Notes: a model not told the origin generated them from the sequence alone. Counted from the first letter of the stretch, positions 56,139 through 64,000 are shown. The stretch is 64,000 nt of DNA from Shouchella clausii (GCF_001598215.1 NZ_BCXJ01000004.1:515091-579090); one strand, 5' to 3'. Translations and numbers: made by a program.

Positions 56139-56996
56139 TCAATTCGTCTGGTCTTGCAAATGCCGTTTCGTTACCCTTTGTATATGAAGGGTTAAATACA
56201 TTTCTTCATCTTTAGAAATAGACCAATTATAGCTTTTAACCAAATAGATCTTGATTTTTTGACTGCATTGAAACGACTCAGGGTATTTACTCTTTAGTTG
56301 TTCGTATAAGAAATTGTCTTCACTATCTGTCATTCTTTCTTTGCGAATAAAGCGAATCGCAAAAAAGCGAAGATGGGTTAAAAAACGCTCATAATTAATC
56401 GACGTTTCATCTAATTCCATTTTAAAGTGATATTTCACGATGTTTAGCACATTGTTGACTAATTCCGTCACTTGAACGGCTGTCGCCAAATTTCCTCCTG
56501 ACAACTCGCTGTTGACAAGGTGGAGCGCAATCGAAGCCGCTTCATCTTCGGGGAACCGGACGCCCGTTTGTTCTTCAATGATGTCTAGGCATTTTAGCGC
56601 AACTTGATACTCTTGTTTGTAGTACTTACGAATTTCCCATACTAAAGGATTTTTCACATGCACATTTTCTTTATGTCTTTTAATTGCAAAACTAATGTGG
56701 TCCGTCAAGGCTACATACAAATAGTCATCAAGTTTATATGGCAATTGTGATTTCGCATAATCTAAAATCTTAGAGGCAATGTTTAAATACAGTTCCGACG
56801 TATCTCGTAATAATTTCGCTAACTTATCCGACACACCCCTTTTTTCCAAAACAAATGTTTTTTCGATTTTTGCTGTATCAATTGTTTCACCGGCCTTTTT
56901 TTGAAAAGCCAAGCCCCTGCCCATTACGACCATTTCTTGATCCCATTCATTCTTTGCTAGGACAACATTGTTATTAAATACTTTCTTAATTTGCAT
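56139..56996 (-). CDS. licT: Transcription antiterminator LicT
   Basis: 285 residues. N-terminal RNA-binding CAT domain (MQIKKVFNNNVVLAKNEWDQEMVVMGRGLAFQ, about 1-55), then PRD1 and PRD2 with their regulatory histidines (TDHISFAIKRH, AASIALHLVNSEL; LRFFAIRF, YLTLHIQRV). EIIB-dependent phosphorylation of PRD1 inactivates it, HPr phosphorylation of PRD2 activates it. It acts on the RAT ahead of bglP and also its own leader at 57117-57144. First gene of the operon. Confidence 0.95.
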   Translation of the reverse strand: MQIKKVFNNNVVLAKNEWDQEMVVMGRGLAFQKKAGETIDTAKIEKTFVLEKRGVSDKLAKLLRDTSELYLNIASKILDYAKSQLPYKLDDYLYVALTDHISFAIKRHKENVHVKNPLVWEIRKYYKQEYQVALKCLDIIEEQTGVRFPEDEAASIALHLVNSELSGGNLATAVQVTELVNNVLNIVKYHFKMELDETSINYERFLTHLRFFAIRFIRKERMTDSEDNFLYEQLKSKYPESFQCSQKIKIYLVKSYNWSISKDEEMYLTLHIQRVTKRHLQDQTN

Positions 56997-57058
56997 GATT
57001 CACTCGCCTTTATTTCTGACATAAAGAGTTCTCTAGTAGGGAATGGTAAGAACGAAAA

Positions 57059-57120
57059 TAAAAAAACCCAACTTTGCACATAGAATCCCCTCAACAGAAA
57101 TTCTCATACAAACTTAGGTT
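57059..57120 (-). terminator. Conditional terminator in the licT leader
   Basis: Minus-strand AACCTAAGTTTG and CAAAGTTGGGTT can pair (one mismatch, one wobble) over a long loop, with a T run at about 57059-57066. The 5' arm overlaps the RAT. Confidence 0.7.
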
Positions 57121-57144
57121 TTGCCTGCTAAACAGTAACAATCC
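57117..57144 (-). promoter_or_regulatory. RAT antiterminator target in the licT leader
   Basis: Minus-strand GGATTGTTACTG, short loop, GCAGGCAAAACC closely matches the B. subtilis licS/bglP RAT. It implies autoregulation of licT by antitermination. Confidence 0.85.
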
Positions 57145-57161
57145 ATCGTTATGAAATTAAA

Positions 57162-57208
57162 TGAAATCGCTTACTATTACTTTTATCACACTTATTTGGT
57201 CCTGTCAA
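57162..57208 (-). promoter_or_regulatory. licT promoter with candidate CcpA (cre) site
   Basis: Minus-strand TTGACA (57203-57208), 17-base spacer, TAAAAG (57180-57185). The sequence AGTAAGCGATTTCA (57162-57175), one base off the cre consensus, overlaps the expected transcription start, which would give catabolite repression. Confidence 0.6.
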
Positions 57209-57218
57209 GGGAACAAAA

Positions 57219-57244
57219 GAAAAAATCGGAGATAACACCGATTT
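57219..57244 (-). terminator. Orphan minus-strand terminator upstream of licT
   Basis: Minus-strand AAATCGG, 8-base loop, CCGATTT, then a T run. It would end a short minus-strand transcript from 57250-57420, where only a decayed-looking small frame is seen. Confidence 0.7.
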
Positions 57245-57425
57245 CCTTACATACACTCATAATGCCCTTGCTCGCTTTTGACTTTATACCGTCCCGACAT
57301 CAGCCCCAAGTTTTCCGCATGCCCGTCCAGTCTTGCATTTCATTGTCATCCTCACTTTCACCTCTCTCTATTTCTATTAAGTTTCTGGTTGAATGAAATA
57401 CAATAAAAATTTTTTAAAAAAAGTG

Positions 57426-57487
57426 TGTACATTTTCATTTTTGCCCTGTATACTGTACTACAACAGAAACAGTTAATATAAACTGTT
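57426..57487 (+). promoter_or_regulatory. Promoter and AACAGTT palindrome before the YhfH-like gene
   Basis: TGTACA (57426-57431), 17-base spacer, TATACT (57449-57454). Downstream, AACAGTT (57468-57474), six bases, AACTGTT (57481-57487) is a perfect 7-base inverted repeat, a likely operator across the start of transcription. Confidence 0.55.
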
Positions 57488-57510
57488 CTATAAAAAGGAG
57501 GTTAGAACAA

Positions 57511-57648
57511 ATGAACGTGAAAAATCCGATTGAATTTTACAGAACACTTCCGAAAAAAACGTGTCCTGAATGCGGTGAAGAGATGGAAGAGCAAGCTGAA
57601 TCTTACTTCATGGAATGCGAGCGCTGTCTTGCTAAAAAAGGTGAGTAG
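57511..57648 (+). CDS. YhfH-like small zinc-binding protein
   Basis: 45 residues, MNVKNPIEFYRTLPKKTC then PECGEEMEEQAE and a CERC pair: four cysteines in two CxxC pairs, like the YhfH family of tiny Bacillus zinc-ribbon proteins. AAAAAGGAGG lies 9 bases before ATG. Too short for most gene finders. It precedes the isocitrate lyase gene on the same strand by about 115 bases and may be cotranscribed with it. Function unknown. Confidence 0.8.
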   Translation: MNVKNPIEFYRTLPKKTCPECGEEMEEQAESYFMECERCLAKKGE

Positions 57649-57688
57649 CTAAAACTGTTTTATAACAAAACATTTTTATAGGAGGTGA

Positions 57689-57748
57689 ATGCAACAGAAG
57701 AGAAGGACATTCACTGTGCAGCTGATTTTGGATGATCAAAACTTATAA
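57689..57748 (+). CDS. Possible 19-codon leader before aceA
   Basis: Behind AGGAGGTGA an ATG at 57689 opens [19 protein letters not shown] and stops at TAA 57746-57748, 15 bases before the aceA start. Spacing to the ribosome site is short, so translation is uncertain. If real it could couple translation to aceA. Low confidence. Confidence 0.35.
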   Translation: MQQKRRTFTVQLILDDQNL

Positions 57749-57762
57749 TGGGGGAATGTGTG

Positions 57763-59034
57763 ATGCTAAATGAAAAACAACTCGCGGAAAGCTGGGAGCA
57801 TGAAGAACGTTGGAAAGGAATCACAAGACCGTATGAAGCAGCTGATGTCTTACGCCTGAGGGGCACGCTCGAAATTGAATATACGATTGCAAGGTACGGC
57901 GCCGAAAAGCTGTGGAAGCTTCTCCATACAGAGGATTTCGTCCCGGCTCTGGGCGCTTTAACTGGAAACCAAGCCATGCAGCAAGTAAAAGCCGGATTGA
58001 AAGCAATTTATTTAAGTGGCTGGCAGGTAGCGGCTGATGCCAATTTGTCAGGGAGCATGTATCCTGACCAAAGTCTTTATCCGGCAAACAGCGTGCCAGA
58101 AGTCGTCAAAAAAATCAATCGCACATTGCAACGCGCAGATCAAATTCACCATATGGAAGGAAAAGAAGACATCGATTGGTTTGCGCCAATTGTGGCCGAT
58201 GCGGAAGCAGGCTTCGGCGGACAGCTAAATGTGTTCGAGCTAATGAAAAGCATGATTGAAGCTGGTGCCGCAGGGGTTCACTTTGAAGATCAGCTGTCTT
58301 CTGAGAAAAAGTGCGGGCATTTGGGCGGAAAAGTGCTGCTCCCGACGCAAACGGCAGTGCGTAATTTAATTGCCGCTCGCCTCGCTGCAGACGTGATGGG
58401 AGTCCCGACCATTCTTATTGCCCGTACGGATGCGAATGCGGCTGACCTGATTACAAGCGATGTCGATTCATATGATGCCCCGTTTTTAACGGGAGAACGA
58501 ACAGCGGAAGGGTTCTTCAAAACAAAATCTGGTCTTGATCAGGCGATTGCGAGAGGCTTAGCGTATGCGCCGTATGCTGATTTAATCTGGTGTGAAACGT
58601 CTGAGCCGAATATTGAAGAAGCACGCCGATTCGCACAAGCGATCCATGAGAAATACCCAGGCAAGCTGCTCGCCTACAATTGCTCCCCTTCGTTCAACTG
58701 GAAGGCCAAACTGGATGACCACACCATTTTGAACTTCCAGAAACAACTCGGTGAAATGGGCTATAAATTTCAATTTGTCACACTGGCGGGCTTCCACGCC
58801 TTAAACCACGGCATGTTTGAATTATCCCGCCACTATAAGGACCGCGGAATGGCGGCATATTCTGATCTCCAGCAGGCCGAGTTTGCCAGCGAAGTCCACG
58901 GCTATACGGCAACAAGGCATCAACGCGAAGTCGGAACAAGCTACTTTGATGAAGTCGCCCAAGTCGTAACAGGCGGGACTTCATCAACCACTGCCCTGAA
59001 GGGATCAACTGAAACGGAACAGTTTCAATCCTAA
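57763..59034 (+). CDS. aceA: Isocitrate lyase
   Basis: 423 residues. Splits isocitrate to succinate and glyoxylate. The catalytic KKCGH is at 182-186 (C184), with the metal site [11 protein letters not shown] (about 143-153), FEDQ, and [11 protein letters not shown] near the end. ATG 57763 with GGGGGAA upstream. Malate synthase, its usual partner, is not within the window. Codon use in this gene looks somewhat more G/C rich at third positions than its neighbours, and a LicT remnant lies just downstream, so recent acquisition is possible. Confidence 0.93.
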   Translation: MLNEKQLAESWEHEERWKGITRPYEAADVLRLRGTLEIEYTIARYGAEKLWKLLHTEDFVPALGALTGNQAMQQVKAGLKAIYLSGWQVAADANLSGSMYPDQSLYPANSVPEVVKKINRTLQRADQIHHMEGKEDIDWFAPIVADAEAGFGGQLNVFELMKSMIEAGAAGVHFEDQLSSEKKCGHLGGKVLLPTQTAVRNLIAARLAADVMGVPTILIARTDANAADLITSDVDSYDAPFLTGERTAEGFFKTKSGLDQAIARGLAYAPYADLIWCETSEPNIEEARRFAQAIHEKYPGKLLAYNCSPSFNWKAKLDDHTILNFQKQLGEMGYKFQFVTLAGFHALNHGMFELSRHYKDRGMAAYSDLQQAEFASEVHGYTATRHQREVGTSYFDEVAQVVTGGTSSTTALKGSTETEQFQS

Positions 59035-59040
59035 AAACAT

Positions 59041-59069
59041 AAAAAAGCCGCCCGTCATTGGGCGGCTTA
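59041..59069 (+). terminator. Terminator after aceA
   Basis: AGCCGCCC (59046-59053) pairs with GGGCGGCT (59060-59067); A-rich upstream, TT downstream. Confidence 0.8.
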
Positions 59070-59107
59070 TCCGCCTTCCTGTAAACGCCATCTAATCCGG
59101 TTAACTG

Positions 59108-59172
59108 CTGCTGCGGTTGAAAAGCCCCCTGCCCATTAAGACCATTTCCTGATCCGATTCATACCTGATCAC
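59108..59172 (-). pseudogene. Fragment of a LicT/BglG-type antiterminator
   Basis: On the minus strand VIRYESDQEMVLMGRGLFNR matches residues 13-31 of LicT in this window (NNVVLAKNEWDQEMVVMGRGLAFQ), with DNA identity also visible against 56911-56955. The frame hits TAA soon after and no more of the gene is found. A remnant of a second antiterminator gene. Confidence 0.65.
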
Positions 59173-59197
59173 TCATCTATTGTCATTCCATCTGACA

Positions 59198-59391
59198 TAG
59201 ATTAACGACTCTAGCTCCCTAAAAAAGTTGCCCCACGTTCTAAGCTTACGTTAATCTAAAAAGAAATCATCCCCCTGTCACCTCTCAAACCGATGACCAC
59301 GATTATGGGAACTTAACTAAATTTACAAGTTGAAAAGATGATAAAGTATACTTACTATAAGTCTATTAAGAGAAAGTAAGGAAGGGTTACA
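59198..59391 (+). promoter_or_regulatory. Upstream region of the two-component operon
   Basis: TTGAAA (59330-59335) with 17-base spacing to TACTAT (59353-59358) is a possible promoter. A 10-base perfect inverted repeat, TAGATTAACG (59198-59207) and CGTTAATCTA (59249-59258), lies upstream, its role unknown. With the aceA terminator and LicT fragment this explains the 357-base gap. Confidence 0.4.
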
Positions 59392-60078
59392 TTGGGAAAA
59401 ACGATACTAATTGTGGAAGATGAAGACATCCTCAGAGAAATAAGCAAAGACTACTTTATAGACGCTGGTTACGATGTATTGGAAGCGAAAGACGGAAAAG
59501 AAGCGTTAGCCATATTTGAACAAGCAACCGTTGATTTGATTGTTTTAGATATTATGATGCCGACGTTGGACGGCTGGTCTGTTTGCAAAAGGATACGCGA
59601 ACATTCTGTCGTACCGATCATTATGTTGACAGCCCGCTCAGATGAAGAAGATACATTATTAGGGTTTGATTTAGGCGCAGATGACTATGTCACAAAACCT
59701 TATAGCCCCAAAATTTTACTAGCACGGGCAAAGCGATTGCTTACTACTCAGGCAACAAATGAAAGTCTTGACAGGGATCAAGAAATTTTAACAAGCAACG
59801 AACTTGAAGTCCATTTGCATTCACGCACAGTTAAAGTAAAAGGCAATGTCGTCCCATTAACACATACAGAATTTGAAATTTTAACGTATCTAATGAGAAA
59901 CAAAAATATCGTCATCTCAAGACAACAGCTCATTATTAAGGTCTGGGGCTATGAGTATGTAGGTGATGACCGTACTGTCAATACCCATATTCGCAATTTG
60001 CGAAGCAAACTGGCTGACAGCGCTAAACAAATAAAAACAATCGTTCGAGCAGGATATAAATTTGAGGATTTACCATGA
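59392..60078 (+). CDS. OmpR-family response regulator
   Basis: 228 residues. Receiver with D53 in LIVLDIMMPTLDG as phosphorylation site, IIMLTAR and K of YVTKPYSP, then a winged HTH ending ...DRTVNTHIRNLRSKLADS...IKTIVRAGYKFE. TTG start after AAGGAAGGG. Partner of the following histidine kinase, which overlaps by 4 bases. Confidence 0.95.
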   Translation: MGKTILIVEDEDILREISKDYFIDAGYDVLEAKDGKEALAIFEQATVDLIVLDIMMPTLDGWSVCKRIREHSVVPIIMLTARSDEEDTLLGFDLGADDYVTKPYSPKILLARAKRLLTTQATNESLDRDQEILTSNELEVHLHSRTVKVKGNVVPLTHTEFEILTYLMRNKNIVISRQQLIIKVWGYEYVGDDRTVNTHIRNLRSKLADSAKQIKTIVRAGYKFEDLP

Positions 60079-61934
60079 AAAACCGGATTGTAGTGAAATG
60101 GTTTCTTCTTACATCGTCGTTATGCCTGTTTATTTTATTTGGCATTTTTGTTGGTCAAACGCTATTCTTTGAACAATACTATGCTAAAAACAAAGAAGAA
60201 CGACTTTCAGAAGCGATTCAAGCGTTCACAAAAACTTATCGGCAAAACGAAGGAAATGAAACAAAGCTTCAAGAATTGGAACAAACATTTTATCGAGAAA
60301 ACAATGCTTGGATAACCGTTTTAGACCACAATGGCTATATAAAAGGAACAAAAGATTATACGATCGAATTAAATGGGATATTTGAATTAGAAGATGAATT
60401 AGTCACTTACATCGATGACAACTTTGTTATTCCTATCGGCTACTTAGAAAATTCCTTTGAGGATAGTCAACAACTTGAGAGTTTAAAAGACTATGAAAAT
60501 CACCAAATGGAGATTCGCGGTGTAGAAATACAAAAAGAATTCTTCCCATATGAGATCATTTTAAGTAAAGACGAAGTCGAGCCCACTCCATTTACGATGT
60601 TAGAGAGCGGAATAGAGGGCATCATTTATTGGCGAAATGATGCCCTTAAGGCTCAATTTGATGAAAATGAAGCGTATACCCAAAAAAGCGTTTACGGGAC
60701 GATTGCTGCCGTGAACATACCGGAAAACTACAGTCATTTTTATGTCACGGCTTTATCGAACTCGTTGTTTTTTGAGCGAATAAAAGCATTTCAAGCGGAT
60801 TTGCTTTTTAACAATAATCCAGCCAATGATAACGGGACATCTATTCAGGATTATGAGCAAAATGGCATTCAATATAAATTGCTTACACATTCAGAGACGA
60901 CTTCAAACGGAGACTCACTCTATTTCTTAACAATGACGTCACTGCAACCAATTGATGAAGCAGCGGAAATGATGCAAGAGTATTTTATTTATATTCTTGT
61001 TGCTGTTATCTTTTTAATTTTATTGGTTTCGTTTTATTTTTCCAAGAAAATCGCAAGTCCGTTATTAAACATCAACCATACAGCGAAACAAATGGCAAAT
61101 TTGGATTTCAAAGAGCGCATTCCTATTAAATCAAGCGATGAAATTGGCCAGCTATCCGAAAGCATTAACATCCTTTCTGAAAAATTGCAAATGCACATTG
61201 AAAAATTACAACAGGATATCGAGAAAGAGAAACAGCTCGAAAAAACGCGAAAAGAATTTATAGCAGGCGTTTCACATGAATTAAAAACACCGTTAAGCAT
61301 TATAAAAAGTTGTATGTCGATTCTGCAAGACGGGGTAGCGATTGAAAAAAGCGGCCATTATTTTCAGGCAATGAATAGTGAAGTGAATCGAATGGATCGA
61401 TTGATTGTCGATATGCTCGAACTAGCAAAGTTCGAGTCAGGTACCTATAAAGTTAAGATGGATGTATTCAATATAAAGGACTCCATTCATAGCGTAAACA
61501 ATCAGCTATCAATTAAAGCTCGTGATAAACAGCTCCATATAAATCTCAAGCTAAAGCCGATTGACGTTGTTGGTAATCCACATCAAATTGAACAGGTTAT
61601 GACAAATTTTTTGACGAATGCCATTCGCCATACACCCGTCGAAAGAATGATTTTCATCTCAACTGAGGATGAAGGAAATAGGGTAAAAATAAGCGTTGAA
61701 AATGAGGGGCATCCCATCGATACAGACCAGCTCGGAAACATTTGGGATCGGTTTTACCAAGAGAAAAAAACGCAGCGTTCCAAAGAAGGCACAGGATTAG
61801 GTCTAGCGATTACGAAAAATATCTTAAAGCTACATGATGTAGAATATGGAGTGACGAATACCGATAAAGGGGTTTGCTTCTACTTTTATTTACAAAAGAG
61901 CGAATCATCTTACCAGCCAATCAACGTACGTTGA
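60075..61934 (+). CDS. Sensor histidine kinase
   Basis: 619 residues: TM1 about 8-30, a large external sensor domain about 31-300, TM2 about 300-322, HAMP (ISKKIASPLLNINHTAKQMANLDF), HisKA with H401 in GVSHELKTPLSIIKS, and HATPase (NFLTNAIRHT, GTGLGLAITKNILKLH). The extracellular domain is long and unlike common PAS or CHASE regions; ligand unknown. ATGA overlap with the response regulator. Downstream deacetylase suggests cell-envelope sensing, by inference. Confidence 0.95.
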   Translation: MKNRIVVKWFLLTSSLCLFILFGIFVGQTLFFEQYYAKNKEERLSEAIQAFTKTYRQNEGNETKLQELEQTFYRENNAWITVLDHNGYIKGTKDYTIELNGIFELEDELVTYIDDNFVIPIGYLENSFEDSQQLESLKDYENHQMEIRGVEIQKEFFPYEIILSKDEVEPTPFTMLESGIEGIIYWRNDALKAQFDENEAYTQKSVYGTIAAVNIPENYSHFYVTALSNSLFFERIKAFQADLLFNNNPANDNGTSIQDYEQNGIQYKLLTHSETTSNGDSLYFLTMTSLQPIDEAAEMMQEYFIYILVAVIFLILLVSFYFSKKIASPLLNINHTAKQMANLDFKERIPIKSSDEIGQLSESINILSEKLQMHIEKLQQDIEKEKQLEKTRKEFIAGVSHELKTPLSIIKSCMSILQDGVAIEKSGHYFQAMNSEVNRMDRLIVDMLELAKFESGTYKVKMDVFNIKDSIHSVNNQLSIKARDKQLHINLKLKPIDVVGNPHQIEQVMTNFLTNAIRHTPVERMIFISTEDEGNRVKISVENEGHPIDTDQLGNIWDRFYQEKKTQRSKEGTGLGLAITKNILKLHDVEYGVTNTDKGVCFYFYLQKSESSYQPINVR

Positions 61935-61947
61935 TTGGCTGTTTTTT
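61915..61947 (+). terminator. Terminator overlapping the kinase 3' end
   Basis: AGCCAATCAA (61915-61924) and TTGATTGGCT (61931-61940) form a perfect palindromic stem followed by T6; the kinase stop codon lies within the stem. Confidence 0.9.
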
Positions 61948-62073
61948 CTATTTATAAAACTTTAACTCACCTCCACTCTATCTTTATCTCATCTTTATTT
62001 CATTCAACTAGTCTATACATACCATTTCAATTTGAACCACAATGACTATATGAACAGAAAAGGATGACCTCAA

Positions 62074-62880
62074 ATGAAGAAAAAAATGCTATTTTTTACC
62101 GCCGGACTATTGCTGATAATGTCCATATTAGGAATCATAAAAGCCACCAGTTCAGAAAAAACGGAGCTCCCAATTGAACTAACATACGAAGTACTCCAAA
62201 CTAAAATAGGTAGGCATGCGGAAAGCAAAGAAGAATACAAAACAGAAAAAAATGAGAAAGTCGTCTATTTAACATTTGACGACGGGCCTAATTCCGCTAC
62301 ATCCGAAATTTTAGACATACTGGATCAATTTAATGCGAAAGCGACTTTTTTTATGCTCGAACCTGAAATGAAAAAATCTCCAGACCTCGTAAAACGAATG
62401 ATAAGCGACGGTCACAGCGCTGGCCTTCATGGCGTTACTCATGACAAAGATCAATTTTATCAATCCGAACAAGCGGCGCTTCAAGAAATGGTTAAAGCCC
62501 AAGAAACTTTGTACACTATTGCCGGAATTGAATCGGATTTAATTCGCACCCCTTATGGGAGTATCCCTTATCTAACAGATAGCTTCAGAGAGGTATTTGA
62601 TCAAAATGGCTTCAAATTGTGGGACTGGAATGTCGATAGCGAAGATTGGAATTTATCATCAGGGTCTTTTTTGGATAGTGTCATTGCACAAATAGAAAAA
62701 GTAGAAAACAATGGCCAATCCCCCATTATCGTTCTCCATGACAAAACAGAAACCGCTAAGCAGCTCCCTCCCCTATTAAACTACCTTCTGGAAAATGGCT
62801 ATAAACCTGAAAAAATTGACAACGAAGTAGAACCTTACAGCTTTAACTGTAATGACCGCTGCTATAGCCTTACTCCTTGA
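62074..62880 (+). CDS. Polysaccharide deacetylase (NodB domain)
   Basis: 268 residues: N-terminal signal anchor (MKKKMLFFTAGLLLIMSILGII), linker, then NodB homology domain. VYLTFDDGPNSATSEILDIL supplies the catalytic Asp and metal Asp, SAGLHGVTHDKD a metal-site His pair, LIRTPYGS and KLWDWNVDSEDW the RxPY-like and DxxDW motifs. Probably removes acetyl groups from peptidoglycan sugars or related polymers outside the membrane. The extended C terminus (FNCNDRCYSLTP) has two cysteines. Own promoter region, after the kinase terminator. Confidence 0.88.
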   Translation: MKKKMLFFTAGLLLIMSILGIIKATSSEKTELPIELTYEVLQTKIGRHAESKEEYKTEKNEKVVYLTFDDGPNSATSEILDILDQFNAKATFFMLEPEMKKSPDLVKRMISDGHSAGLHGVTHDKDQFYQSEQAALQEMVKAQETLYTIAGIESDLIRTPYGSIPYLTDSFREVFDQNGFKLWDWNVDSEDWNLSSGSFLDSVIAQIEKVENNGQSPIIVLHDKTETAKQLPPLLNYLLENGYKPEKIDNEVEPYSFNCNDRCYSLTP

Positions 62881-62966
62881 ACTACTAAAAAGCGTGTAGG
62901 CTTGAACAAAAAGTTTGTCGTTTAGTCAATGAAACTTCCCTGTTCCTTACATAGATAGGATCAAAC

Positions 62967-62997
62967 GCCCCGGTTCCCACATAGCCGGGGCTTCTTT
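62967..62997 (+). terminator. Terminator after the deacetylase gene
   Basis: GCCCCGG (62967-62973) pairs with CCGGGGC (62985-62991), followed by TTCTTT. Confidence 0.8.
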
Positions 62998-63148
62998 ATA
63001 TCCAATTGAACCAAAGAGAATAGACCATATTTTGCTAATAAAAATGCCTAACCAATTTTAAGAAAACACATATAAATATAAATGTCTGTCATGAAGACAA
63101 ATTGATACGGAATATCTATGTCAACAAAAAACAAAGGAGTGAACGCGA

Positions 63149-64000
63149 GTGTCCCTACCGAACTTGCCAAATATTTCACCCAACATCCAATTAACCCGGG
63201 ATGACGTGGTGAACTTATTATTAGCCTCCATCGCCATGGAGGAAATGGGCTTGTCCCATATTATCAATGCCGAAGGCGAAAAAATTCAGTATGCCCTTGG
63301 CACTTTGCAGGGGGTCACAGGACCAACAGGCGTCACCTTACAAGATATTTTAAGCGTGAATCAAAGTACCCAATCGATGTTAGAAACGGTTTTTAAACAG
63401 GAAATGATGTTGGATTCGAAAATGAGATCTGCGACCAATATCCCGACGCTCCAAGGACCTGCAGGACCAAGGGGAGCAACAGGAGCGCCTGGTGGGGTTG
63501 AAAGCATCAATGGCTTGACGGGCGTTGTGACGTTAGAAGCCGATACGGTTGGCGCGTTTCCGCTATCGACGGCTGTTGCATCCAATACGAATATCAACCA
63601 GTTAGTCGATCCAGGGATTTATAGCTCCAATAATGCCGCAGGCCCGCCGCAAGGAGATCTTCCGCCAGGAGCAACAGGAGTATGGACGATCTATGTATCG
63701 GTGATTACGCCGCCAACAGGGCCTAATTATATTCAACAGCTGTATTTTTCCAACCCGACATTGTTTATCCGTAGCTCCCCAGATGGAGGAAGCACGTGGA
63801 ATCCGTGGAAGCCTCTTGGCCAAATGGGTCCAACAGGACCGACGGGTCCAACCGGCATGGGCTCCACGGGACCGACGGGACCAGCAGGTGCCACAGGACC
63901 AGCGGGCGCCACGGGGCCAGCAGGCGCTACAGGACCAGCGGGCCCCACAGGACCAGCAGGCGCTACGGGGCCAACAGGTGCCACAGGACCAGCGGGCGCC
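63149..64000 (+). CDS. Collagen-like spore-surface-type protein with knob-like insert (3' truncated)
   Basis: 284 codons from GTG 63149 ([15 protein letters not shown]), open at the window edge. AAAGGAGT lies about 10 bases upstream. Order: a short N-terminal region with [30 protein letters not shown], shared with Bacillus spore or exosporium collagen-like proteins; a first GPT/GAT segment ([22 protein letters not shown]); a ~70-residue stretch (LVDPGIYSS...[18 protein letters not shown]) resembling the knob domain of phage tail fibres; then [12 protein letters not shown] and many GXT/GXA triplets to the edge. Likely a spore surface filament. Minus-strand frames here are shadows. Confidence 0.85.
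   Translation, partial: MSLPNLPNISPNIQLTRDDVVNLLLASIAMEEMGLSHIINAEGEKIQYALGTLQGVTGPTGVTLQDILSVNQSTQSMLETVFKQEMMLDSKMRSATNIPTLQGPAGPRGATGAPGGVESINGLTGVVTLEADTVGAFPLSTAVASNTNINQLVDPGIYSSNNAAGPPQGDLPPGATGVWTIYVSVITPPTGPNYIQQLYFSNPTLFIRSSPDGGSTWNPWKPLGQMGPTGPTGPTGMGSTGPTGPAGATGPAGATGPAGATGPAGPTGPAGATGPTGATGPAGA

Noticed and set aside
57151..57396. 81-codon plus-strand frame
   Set aside because: Overlaps the licT promoter and cre region, has no ribosome site, and its composition does not look coding.
63361..63984. Minus-strand frames of 73-83 codons rich in GPVAPAGPV
   Set aside because: They are the reverse strand of GGX collagen triplets; no ribosome sites, and the plus-strand frame is clearly coding.

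Overview
This window looks like part of a chromosome from an alkaliphilic or marine Bacillaceae bacterium, most like the Bacillus (Shouchella/Alkalihalobacillus) clausii group. The evidence is gene content and order only. The backbone follows the Bacillus subtilis yui-yum-yut-yun block almost gene for gene (yuiF, pepA, yuiD, yuiC, yuiB, yumB, yumC, yutM, dapF, yuzB, yutJ, yuzD, yutI, thrB-thrC-hom, yutH, yutG, yutF, yutE, yutD, yutC, lipA, lytH, yunB-yunF). Shine-Dalgarno sites are strong, TTG and GTG starts are common, and several genes are typical of endospore formers. No RNA genes, IS elements, prophage or CRISPR arrays were seen.

Layout. 1-8.9 kb: a truncated YihY/BrkB membrane protein, an HU protein, a YuiF-type transporter, leucyl aminopeptidase, YuiD/C/B, the type II NADH dehydrogenase-like YumB and the ferredoxin/flavodoxin-NADP reductase YumC. 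9-16.1 kb: a mannitol operon mtlA-mtlR-mtlF-mtlD whose MtlA carries two tandem EIIB domains, then a divergent polar amino acid ABC transporter pair with no ATPase. 16.1-27.6 kb: a tandem intergenic repeat, the A-type Fe-S carrier YutM, a Spo0E-like phosphatase, aminofutalosine synthase MqnE, dapF, a TetR reading frame that runs without a stop into the dehydrogenase YutJ, YutI, and the threonine operon hom-thrC-thrB. 27.6-40.2 kb: yutF to yunF, interrupted by a lysine-riboswitch-controlled NhaC-family transporter and a thyA-folA pair. 40.2-43.1 kb: an AT-rich accessory patch with a YwqH-like protein, a PH-domain membrane protein, paralogous small membrane proteins (one frameshifted) and gene debris. 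43-51 kb: accessory functions (RibD-like reductase, APH-like kinase, LysR plus MFS pair, Fur-controlled siderophore-binding lipoprotein plus AraC regulator, aldo/keto reductase, methyltransferase). 51-57.2 kb: an aryl-beta-glucoside operon licT-bglP-bglH-bglA with two RAT/terminator antitermination sites and a likely CcpA site. 57.4-64 kb: a tiny YhfH-like zinc protein, isocitrate lyase, a fragment of a second LicT-type gene, a two-component system, a polysaccharide deacetylase and, running off the edge, a collagen-like protein with a phage-knob-like insert.

How it works together. Several genes serve the respiratory quinone system (YumB, YutJ, MqnE) and Fe-S or lipoate chemistry (YutM, YutI, LipA). 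Others serve aspartate-family amino acids (dapF, hom/thrC/thrB, the lysine-switched transporter) and sporulation (Spo0E-like, YutH, YutC, LytH, YunB, collagen-like surface protein). Two sugar PTS operons use PTS-regulated regulators (MtlR as activator, LicT as antiterminator).

The points I would look at first are the TetR-YutJ continuous frame with its own palindromic operator, the intergenic repeat family copied at several sites, the double-EIIB MtlA, the decaying patch at 40-42 kb, and the collagen/knob protein. All start sites and functions are read from sequence and remembered family features; no database search was run.
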